DNA of 64,000 nt from an uncultured Tenacibaculum sp. (GTDB lineage: Bacteria > Bacteroidota > Bacteroidia > Flavobacteriales > Flavobacteriaceae): contig CANLMR010000001.1 of the NCBI GenBank assembly GCA_947492185.1, positions 310,001 to 374,000 of the forward strand, written 5' to 3'. The notes below the pieces were generated by a model, which saw nothing but the letters and a program-made list of their open reading frames with translations, did no database searches and had not been told where the DNA came from. How positions within the stretch are numbered: the first letter of the stretch is position 1; each line of letters opens with the position of its first letter. The position numbers were made by a program, and so were the translations under genes. Shown in pieces: positions 52,854 to 59,013 of this stretch.

Positions 52854-54212
52854 CTATCTTATATCCCAAAACCAATCGTTGGTTTTTAAAAGGAAAGGTA
52901 AATAGCCTGTAATGTGTTCTCCTAAAGTATAATTGAAACTTACGTTACCACCAAAGCTTTTATGCTTTTGGTAATATTCATAAGCTTGACTAGTGTATAC
53001 TGCGTTATCTAATTTACCATGATACATTCTAAATTGACAGCTATTATTCCAAGGTTCAATACTATTTTCTCTTAGAACGTTGAAAAAGTTTGCATAATCA
53101 GAGTTTGCATCGTTAGTATTTGCATTAATAAAATCATTTATCAACAATCTACTAGGAATATTTGGTAAAGCGAATTGCAATTTTAATATAGAATTAGAAC
53201 CATCGTATAAAGCCCTTATTTCATCGTAATTATTATAAGTACCATTTAGAGCAAATTTATTCAGTTGAATGATTCTGTCTTCTCCAATAGAAATAAGATT
53301 ATTTTCTTTCATACCATAATATGCATATGGAAAGAAAAAAGGATGCGGATGAAAACTTTCTGAACGAGCCTTAACGATAAACTTGTCTAATAATGCAGGA
53401 GTACCACCTGCCGATAATGCTTTAACTTTTCTAAGGTTATTTGTTTCTAAGTATCGTGCAAATTGAATTGCAGAAAATGCGCCTTGAGAATATCCTTGTA
53501 TTAGCATTTCATCTTTAAATTCATAACCCATATTTTCTAGCTGATGAATACCAGCTTTTAAGAAATCATAATTAGATCTGTTATGAGCATCTTTATTTAC
53601 AAATGGAGGGAAACAATCTCCAAAAGAATCACCAAACCCAGGATAGTCAGGAACAAAAACAGCAAACTTTCCTGTCCAAGCTTGAGCAATCATAGTTAAA
53701 GGTACTAATTGATCTATTTGATCAGGAATACTATAAATATTACTATAAGAAACAGAGGCAGCAGATGAATTACTAGTATAGGTAAAAGGTGTTACAAAAC
53801 GAATACGGTAAGGTATTTTTTCTTTCTTAAACCATACAATACGGTCTTTATATTTAGGAATTAAAATAACTCCAGAAATTTGAATAGTTTTTCCTGACCC
53901 ATCTGGATGTGGAGACGGGGTTGATATTTTATAAATATTTACAGTTAATCCTGAGTAAATTTTTTCTGAAGATCTAGCAGAGCTAATCAATCCTTCAGTT
54001 TTCAAACCATATTCCTTGCTAAGTTTATGGTATAATTGGTTTGGCGATTGAAAGTTTTTTTCATTAACAGTAGAAATTAGATTGACCTCACTTAATTCTT
54101 GTGAAACATCTTGAGTTGTTAAATTTTCTTTAGAACAAGACGAAAAAAAGCATAAAAAAATAATGGAAGCTGTAATTAACAGCCCCTTTTGAAAGGGTTT
54201 TAAAAGATTCAT
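52854..54212 (-). CDS. Secreted lipase/alpha-beta hydrolase lipoprotein
   Basis: This 452-residue protein has a lipoprotein signal with LCFFSSC (Cys26). The hydrolase core contains FAVFVPDYPGFGDSFGDCFP, the nucleophile elbow MLIQGYSQGAFSAIQFA with Ser, and a late MYHGKLDNAVYTSQAYEYYQ with the Asp, followed by a GEHITGY His. This is the secretory lipase (LIP)-like architecture. It should hydrolyse esters or lipids at the cell surface. It is on the strand opposite to the surrounding small units. Confidence 0.8.
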   Translation of the reverse strand: MNLLKPFQKGLLITASIIFLCFFSSCSKENLTTQDVSQELSEVNLISTVNEKNFQSPNQLYHKLSKEYGLKTEGLISSARSSEKIYSGLTVNIYKISTPSPHPDGSGKTIQISGVILIPKYKDRIVWFKKEKIPYRIRFVTPFTYTSNSSAASVSYSNIYSIPDQIDQLVPLTMIAQAWTGKFAVFVPDYPGFGDSFGDCFPPFVNKDAHNRSNYDFLKAGIHQLENMGYEFKDEMLIQGYSQGAFSAIQFARYLETNNLRKVKALSAGGTPALLDKFIVKARSESFHPHPFFFPYAYYGMKENNLISIGEDRIIQLNKFALNGTYNNYDEIRALYDGSNSILKLQFALPNIPSRLLINDFINANTNDANSDYANFFNVLRENSIEPWNNSCQFRMYHGKLDNAVYTSQAYEYYQKHKSFGGNVSFNYTLGEHITGYLPFLLKTNDWFWDIR

Positions 54213-54335
54213 AATTTGAAAGGTTAAAATTTGTTACCTCCACAAAATAGTAAAAGAAAAATTATTGTAAGCTCAAAAAGTTAACAAACAGCAAATAATT
54301 TTGACAAGCTATAGGAAAAACACCCAACAACATTT

Positions 54336-54400
54336 CGGAAAATTGCAACTTAATTTGCGGCTATCCCCTTTTCTAAAGGTTTAATTCCAGCATATATTTG
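54336..54400 (+). promoter_or_regulatory. Array promoter, peptide unit A
   Basis: Half-sites CGGAAAATT at 54336 and GCGGCTATCCC at 54357 are 22 bp apart (CGG to CGG), with the diverged linker GCAACTTAATTT. The -7 box TATATTTG is at 54393-54400, 25 nt after CCC, one base longer than the other units. Confidence 0.7.
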
Positions 54401-54452
54401 CAATGTTATTCTTTAATAACAAGTTTTAGGGATTATTTTATACATTAAAAAA

Positions 54453-54554
54453 ATGGGAAAGCTATTAATTAAAAAAGTTAAGCGAATTGTTAAGGGAATC
54501 GTGTTAACTTTAAACGAATGGGGCAAAGCTGCGAGCTATGCACTACAACATTAA
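54453..54554 (+). CDS. Array peptide A, 33 residues
   Basis: The product is MGKLLIKKVKRIVKGIVL followed by TLNEWGKAASYALQH. It is the most basic and most diverged of five paralogues that are all exactly 33 residues. It shares L5, I12, K14, L20, K25, A27, Y29, A30 and H33 with the others. A helical wheel would place I/V/L on one face and K/R on the other. Trp23 replaces the Cys of the rest. There is no signal peptide, so it could be a leaderless amphipathic secreted peptide or a small membrane-acting toxin. Confidence 0.78.
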   Translation: MGKLLIKKVKRIVKGIVLTLNEWGKAASYALQH

Positions 54555-54577
54555 AAAAGATTTAACCAAATTTTTAG

Positions 54578-54603
54578 AGCCATCGTTTACGATGGCTTTT
54601 TTT
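54578..54603 (+). terminator. Terminator of peptide unit A
   Basis: AGCCATCG TTTA CGATGGCT plus a T-run, 23 nt after the stop. Confidence 0.88.
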
Positions 54604-54618
54604 ATATTATGAATTAAC

Positions 54619-54683
54619 GCGGAAAATTACATTTTAAGTTGCGGATATCCCTTTTTATAAACTGGTTATCAGCTATATCTTTG
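54619..54683 (+). promoter_or_regulatory. Array promoter, peptide unit B
   Basis: Half-sites GCGGAAAATT at 54619 and GCGGATATCCC at 54641 flank ACATTTTAAGTT and are 22 bp apart. The -7 box TATCTTTG is at 54676-54683, 24 nt after CCC. Confidence 0.76.
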
Positions 54684-54733
54684 TAGTGTAATTAATAAGA
54701 TACTACTAACTAACAATATAAAATAAAGGGATT

Positions 54734-54835
54734 ATGACAACAATATTACTTAAAAGAATCGACAGAATTGTGAAAGGATTTTTAACTGCTTTAGCAGAAT
54801 GTGCAAAAGGAGCAAGTTATGCAATTCATCACTAA
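54734..54835 (+). CDS. Array peptide B, 33 residues
   Basis: The product is MTTILLKRIDRIVKGFLT followed by ALAECAKGASYAIHH. It is an amphipathic cationic helix with a single Cys23 and a conserved AKGASYAIHH end. The box AAAGGGATTATG overlaps the start codon. The leader from the promoter is about 45 nt. It differs from peptide C in one residue (Thr18 against Ile18). Unit length, promoter and terminator are the same as in C. Confidence 0.8.
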   Translation: MTTILLKRIDRIVKGFLTALAECAKGASYAIHH

Positions 54836-54860
54836 ATAAATTTAAAATCATAACTAGAAA

Positions 54861-54888
54861 AGCTGCTTTAATTAAAGCAGCTTTTTTT
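54861..54888 (+). terminator. Terminator of peptide unit B
   Basis: AGCTGCTTTAATTAAAGCAG followed by CT and a T-run, a perfect palindromic hairpin. Confidence 0.9.
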
Positions 54889-54910
54889 ATGTAAGGTTAT
54901 AATATGTAAT

Positions 54911-54975
54911 TCGGAAAATTGCATTTTAAGTTGCGGACATCCCTTTTTATAAACTAGTTATCAACTATATCTTTG
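54911..54975 (+). promoter_or_regulatory. Array promoter, peptide unit C
   Basis: Half-sites TCGGAAAATT at 54911 and GCGGACATCCC at 54933 are 22 bp apart. The -7 box TATCTTTG is at 54968-54975, 24 nt after CCC. A hairpin GTAGTG..CACTAC follows in the early leader. Confidence 0.76.
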
Positions 54976-55025
54976 TAGTGTAATTAATAAGACACTACTA
55001 ACTAACAATATAAAATAAAGGGATT

Positions 55026-55127
55026 ATGACAACAATATTACTTAAAAGAATTGACAGAATTGTAAAAGGATTTTTAATTGCTTTAGCAGAATGTGCAAAA
55101 GGAGCAAGTTATGCAATTCATCACTAA
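55026..55127 (+). CDS. Array peptide C, 33 residues
   Basis: The product is MTTILLKRIDRIVKGFLI followed by ALAECAKGASYAIHH. This unit is an almost exact duplicate of B, including leader and terminator, so it is probably the most recent copy. The same AAAGGGATTATG box overlaps its start. Confidence 0.8.
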   Translation: MTTILLKRIDRIVKGFLIALAECAKGASYAIHH

Positions 55128-55152
55128 ATAAATTTAAAATCATAACTAGAAA

Positions 55153-55180
55153 AGCTGCTTTAATTAAAGCAGCTTTTTTT
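55153..55180 (+). terminator. Terminator of peptide unit C
   Basis: The same hairpin as unit B, AGCTGCTTTAATTAAAGCAG with a T-run. Confidence 0.9.
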
Positions 55181-55203
55181 ATGTAAAGTTATAAAATGTA
55201 ATT

Positions 55204-55268
55204 ACGGAAAATTACATTTTAAGTTGCGGACATCCCTTTTTATGTGTTGATAATCAGGTGTATATTTG
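55204..55268 (+). promoter_or_regulatory. Array promoter, peptide unit D
   Basis: Half-sites ACGGAAAATT at 55204 and GCGGACATCCC at 55226 are 22 bp apart. The -7 box TATATTTG is at 55261-55268, 24 nt after CCC. The region between element and box differs from B and C, yet the spacing is unchanged. Confidence 0.76.
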
Positions 55269-55316
55269 TGTTGTAACTATTAATAAAAACTAACCAATAA
55301 TATAACTTAGGGGGTT

Positions 55317-55418
55317 ATGGAGGCTAAATTAACTGCTAGAATTAATCAAATTTTGAAGGGGATTTTATTAACATTAACTCAATGTGGTAAGGCAGCAGGT
55401 TATGCAATACACCACTAG
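55317..55418 (+). CDS. Array peptide D, 33 residues
   Basis: The product is MEAKLTARINQILKGILL followed by TLTQCGKAAGYAIHH. It keeps the invariant positions and Cys23 but differs from B at 16 of 33 residues. Its conserved codons differ from B at silent sites (ATA/ATT, CAC/CAT, TAG/TAA), which argues for selection on the peptide. The box before the start is AGGGGGTTATG. Confidence 0.78.
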   Translation: MEAKLTARINQILKGILLTLTQCGKAAGYAIHH

Positions 55419-55444
55419 TAAAAAGTTAATAGCCAAACGGAAAA

Positions 55445-55470
55445 AGCTGCTTTAATTAGTAGCTTTTTTT
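55445..55470 (+). terminator. Terminator of peptide unit D
   Basis: AGCTGCTTTAATTAGTAGCT followed by a T-run, the unit B hairpin with two changes in the 3' arm. Confidence 0.85.
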
Positions 55471-55489
55471 ATTTTTTTAAACTAACGAT

Positions 55490-55554
55490 ACGGAAAATCA
55501 CATTTTAAGTTGCGGATATCCCTTTTCATAATCTAATAATCAGCTATATATTTG
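55490..55554 (+). promoter_or_regulatory. Array promoter, peptide unit E
   Basis: Half-sites ACGGAAAATC at 55490 and GCGGATATCCC at 55512 are 22 bp apart. The -7 box TATATTTG is at 55547-55554, 24 nt after CCC. Confidence 0.76.
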
Positions 55555-55604
55555 TAGTATAATTAACAAGACACTACTTACTAACAATATAAAATAAAGG
55601 GATT

Positions 55605-55706
55605 ATGGGAACAATATTACTTAAAAGGTTAGACAGAATTGTAAAGAATTTTTTAGTGAATTTAGCAGAATGTGCAAAAGGAGCAAGCTACGCTATACAT
55701 CACTAA
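55605..55706 (+). CDS. Array peptide E, 33 residues
   Basis: The product is MGTILLKRLDRIVKNFLV followed by NLAECAKGASYAIHH. It is close to B and C, with Asn15 in place of Gly15. The last ten residues are identical to B although four of their codons differ silently. AAAGGGATTATG overlaps the start. It is the last array unit, and its terminator runs into the convergent acyl-CoA dehydrogenase stop. Confidence 0.8.
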   Translation: MGTILLKRLDRIVKNFLVNLAECAKGASYAIHH

Positions 55707-55732
55707 GACCCTCCGAGATTATAAATACGTTT

Positions 55733-55760
55733 AAGAGTTGCGAATTGCAGCTCTTTTTTT
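55733..55760 (+). terminator. Terminator of peptide unit E
   Basis: AGAGTTGC..GCAGCTCT plus a T-run; the sequence differs from other units. The minus-strand dehydrogenase stop overlaps its T-run. Confidence 0.75.
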
Positions 55761-56937
55761 ATTTAAAAGCATTTAAACCTGTAATATCAAGTCCTGTTAT
55801 AAGTAAGTGCACATCATGCGTTCCTTCATAGGTAATTACACTTTCTAAGTTCATAGAATGCCTCATTATAGAATACTCTCCAGAAATACCCATTGCACCT
55901 AATACTTGTCTAGCCTCTCTAGCAATATCCAAAGCCATAGCAACATTATTTCTTTTTGCCATTGAAATTTGTGCAGAGGTTGCTTTTCCTTCATTTTTTA
56001 AAATACCAAGTCGCCATGCTAATAACTGAGCCTTTGTAATTTCTGTAATCATCTCAGCTAACTTTTTCTGCTGAAGTTGAAATTGACCAATAGGTTTTCC
56101 GAATTGAGTTCTTTCTTTTGCATATCGCAAAGCAGTATCGTAACAATCCATTGCAGCACCGATTGCTCCCCATGCAATTCCGTATCTAGCATGATCTAAA
56201 CATTTTAAAGGAGCACTTAAACCAGATTTGTTAGGTAGTAAATTTTCTTTAGGAATTTTTACGTTATCAAACAACAACTCTCCAGTTATAGAAGCTCGTA
56301 AAGACCATTTGTTTTTAGTCTCTGGAGTTGTGAACCCTTCCACTCCTCTATCAACAAGTAAACCATGAATTCGTCCTTCTTCATTTTTTGCCCAAACAAC
56401 AGCTACGTCACAAATAGGAGAATTTGAAATCCACATTTTAGAACCGTTTAAAAGATAATGATCTCCCATATCTTTAAACTTAGTTTCCATTCCACCAGGA
56501 TTTGATCCATGATTTGGTTCAGTTAAACCAAAACTTCCAATCCATTCGCCAGAGGCTAATTTTGGTAAATATTTTTTACGTTGTTCTTCGGATCCATAAT
56601 TATAAATTGGCCCCATTACCAATGAAGTTTGAACTGAAGCAGTAGAACGAATTCCACTATCTCCGCGTTCTAATTCTTGCATTATTAAACCATAAGAGAT
56701 CTGATCTAAACCAGCACCACCATATTTTTGAGGAATATAAGAACCAAATGCCCCAACTTCAGCAAGTCCGTTTACTAAAGTCTTTGGAAATTCAGATCGT
56801 TGCGCATACTCTTCAATAATTGGAGATAAATATTTTTTCACCCAATCTCTAGCAGTATTTCGAACTAATTTATGTTCATCAGTTAAAAGATCATCTAGTT
56901 GGTAGTAATCAGGTGATTGGAATAAGTCGGATTTCAT
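55759..56937 (-). CDS. gcdH: Glutaryl-CoA dehydrogenase (acyl-CoA dehydrogenase family)
   Basis: This 392-residue flavoprotein oxidatively decarboxylates glutaryl-CoA to crotonyl-CoA in lysine/tryptophan degradation. SFGLTEPNHGSNPGGMET and WISNSPICDVAVVWAKN are FAD and substrate segments. ARYGIAWGAIGAAMDCYDTA and RTQFGKPIGQFQLQQKKLA are typical of the GCDH clade. The catalytic Glu is in SVITYEGTHDVH. The product LITGLDITGLNAF is the family C-terminus. Confidence 0.93.
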   Translation of the reverse strand: MKSDLFQSPDYYQLDDLLTDEHKLVRNTARDWVKKYLSPIIEEYAQRSEFPKTLVNGLAEVGAFGSYIPQKYGGAGLDQISYGLIMQELERGDSGIRSTASVQTSLVMGPIYNYGSEEQRKKYLPKLASGEWIGSFGLTEPNHGSNPGGMETKFKDMGDHYLLNGSKMWISNSPICDVAVVWAKNEEGRIHGLLVDRGVEGFTTPETKNKWSLRASITGELLFDNVKIPKENLLPNKSGLSAPLKCLDHARYGIAWGAIGAAMDCYDTALRYAKERTQFGKPIGQFQLQQKKLAEMITEITKAQLLAWRLGILKNEGKATSAQISMAKRNNVAMALDIAREARQVLGAMGISGEYSIMRHSMNLESVITYEGTHDVHLLITGLDITGLNAFK

Positions 56938-57004
56938 AAAAATGATTTTCTCAAAAATAAGTAAAAAAACAAATGATAGCTTTAGTTTACGTATGTTTGT
57001 AATA

Positions 57005-57388
57005 ATGAAATTTACACTTGGTAAAGAGGAGAGACTAAAAAGTAGAAAACTAATTGGGCGACTTTATTCTGAAGGAGAATACATAAAAAAGTTCCCATTA
57101 AAAATGGTGTATTTACAAACCGAACATACTTCGAAATACCCCACCCAAGTAGGGGTTTCTGTTCCTAAAAGATTATTTAAAAGAGCAGTTGATAGAAACA
57201 GAATTAAACGTTTATTAAGAGAATCCTATCGTTTACAAAAGGAAATTGTTTATTCAGAAGTTGATAAACCTTATGTGTTCATGATTTCTTATCTTGCAAA
57301 AGAGGAGTGGAAATATGCCGATATTGAAGATAAAATGAGAAAATTATTAACTTTATTTATAGAAAAAACATCTAAAAATGAGGAATAA
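57005..57388 (+). CDS. rnpA: Ribonuclease P protein component
   Basis: I start at ATG 57005 (MKFTLGKEERLKSRKLIGRL), giving 127 residues; upstream codons lack support. It binds the RNase P RNA and helps tRNA 5' processing. The signature RLFKRAVDRNRIKRLLRESY carries the RNR motif. VGVSVPKRLFKRA is the conserved helix region. The 3' end overlaps the protease gene by 11 nt, so the two are cotranscribed. rpmH is not adjacent, which is common in Bacteroidota. Confidence 0.93.
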   Translation: MKFTLGKEERLKSRKLIGRLYSEGEYIKKFPLKMVYLQTEHTSKYPTQVGVSVPKRLFKRAVDRNRIKRLLRESYRLQKEIVYSEVDKPYVFMISYLAKEEWKYADIEDKMRKLLTLFIEKTSKNEE

Positions 57389-59009
57389 AAAAAATCTTAT
57401 ACTACTTATAGGAACTGTTGTTATAGTTTCTTTTTCGTTTCAGGATCGTTTTTTTGAGATTGCTAAACAAATTCAGATTTACAACAATGTGTATAAAACA
57501 CTGAATATAAACTATATTGATGAGTTGAATCAAGGAAACTTAACATCAAAAGCTATTAATAACACCTTAAAAAACTTAGACCCGTACACACGTTTTTATA
57601 ATGAGCAGCAAGTAGAAGATGCCAAAATTAGAAGAGAAGGAGAATATGGAGGTGTTGGAATTTCATCTAAATACACTAAAAAAGGAATTGTAATTGTATC
57701 TGTAAAGGAAGGTTTTCCTGCTGATAAAGCAGGATTAAAAGTAGGAGATTTAATAACAGTTGTAAACAACCAAAATCTTGAAAAATTAGAAAGAGAACAA
57801 TTATCTCAAGTATTAAAAGGAATTCCAGGAACTCAAATTACATTAAAAGTTAAACGTGCTAATCAGGAATTTAATTTTGGTTTAAAATTAGATAAAATCA
57901 TTGATAACCCTGTTCCTTTTTATGATATGATTAATGAAGATACAGGATATGTCATTTTAACTCGATTTACAGTTCGTAAAGCAACAGACGGTGTTAAAAA
58001 CGCTATTGAAGAACTTAAGAAAAAAGGGATGAAAAAGCTAGTTTTTGACTTACGTAGTAATCCAGGAGGTTCTTTGTTTGATGCTATTAATATTACCAAT
58101 TTATTTATTCCAACAGGAAAAAAAGTGGTTGATACTAGAGGTAAAACAAGAAAGAATTCAAGAACATACAGTACTAGTAATACACCGTTAGATACAGAAA
58201 TGCCAGTTGTAGTTTTAATTGATAGAAGATCTGCGTCTGCTTCTGAAATAGTATCTGGAGCTTTACAAGATTACGACAGAGCTGTTGTTATGGGGCAACG
58301 TTCTTTTGGAAAAGGATTAGTACAACGTTATTTTGATTTGAGTTATGGAACTCAAATGAAAGCAACAATCTCAAAATATTATACACCCAGCGGAAGATGT
58401 ATTCAAGAGTTAGACTATGCGAATCGCGATTTGAAAACCGGAAAAGTTCCTAAGTTTTCTGATAAAATTATCAACTCTTTTAAAACTGCAAACGGAAGAA
58501 CAGTTAAAGATGGTGGAGGAGTTACTCCAGATATAATAATTGAGAAGGCAGAAAAAACGGATGAAACTAAGAAGTTATTGAGATCTGCTGCTATCTTTAA
58601 TTTTGCTACTGATTACGTTAGAAGTAATTCTAAATCTACACTAGAAAGTTTTTCATTTAGTAATTCAGATTTTAATAATTTTAAAAATTACCTAAAAAAT
58701 AAAGACACTACGTTTACAAGCAAACAAGAAGCCTTGTTTAAAAACGCATATAAATCTGTAAAAAACAACAAATCAATTTCTAGTGATTATAACAAATTGA
58801 TTCAACAATTAGAAAACCAAAAAATAGAATCGATAACAAGGAATAAAGATATTTTGATGACAGAAATTCAGGATGAAATACTTGAGCAATACTTTTATAA
58901 AAAAGGTGTTTATCAATACCATCTTAAGAATGACGAAACAATTAAAAAAGCAGTAGAGGTATTGAATGATACTGACAAATATCAAAAGATTTTAGCAAAC
59001 GGAAAGTAA
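57378..59009 (+). CDS. C-terminal processing peptidase, S41 family
   Basis: This 543-residue protein has an N-terminal membrane anchor (NLILLIGTVVIVSFSF), a PDZ domain (GEYGGVGISSKYTKKGIVIV and GFPADKAGLKVGDLITVVNN) and the S41 protease domain. The catalytic Ser is in RRSASASEIVSGALQDYD, and the Lys lies in VMGQRSFGKGLVQ. It cleaves periplasmic proteins from their C-termini. It overlaps rnpA and is 4 nt before the next gene. Confidence 0.92.
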   Translation: MRNKKNLILLIGTVVIVSFSFQDRFFEIAKQIQIYNNVYKTLNINYIDELNQGNLTSKAINNTLKNLDPYTRFYNEQQVEDAKIRREGEYGGVGISSKYTKKGIVIVSVKEGFPADKAGLKVGDLITVVNNQNLEKLEREQLSQVLKGIPGTQITLKVKRANQEFNFGLKLDKIIDNPVPFYDMINEDTGYVILTRFTVRKATDGVKNAIEELKKKGMKKLVFDLRSNPGGSLFDAINITNLFIPTGKKVVDTRGKTRKNSRTYSTSNTPLDTEMPVVVLIDRRSASASEIVSGALQDYDRAVVMGQRSFGKGLVQRYFDLSYGTQMKATISKYYTPSGRCIQELDYANRDLKTGKVPKFSDKIINSFKTANGRTVKDGGGVTPDIIIEKAEKTDETKKLLRSAAIFNFATDYVRSNSKSTLESFSFSNSDFNNFKNYLKNKDTTFTSKQEALFKNAYKSVKNNKSISSDYNKLIQQLENQKIESITRNKDILMTEIQDEILEQYFYKKGVYQYHLKNDETIKKAVEVLNDTDKYQKILANGK

Positions 59010-59013
59010 ACAT

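Noticed and set aside
51526-55760. CRISPR array
   Set aside because: The regular repeats are whole transcription units of 181 or about 290 bp with promoters and terminators. There are no short direct repeats with unique spacers and no cas genes.
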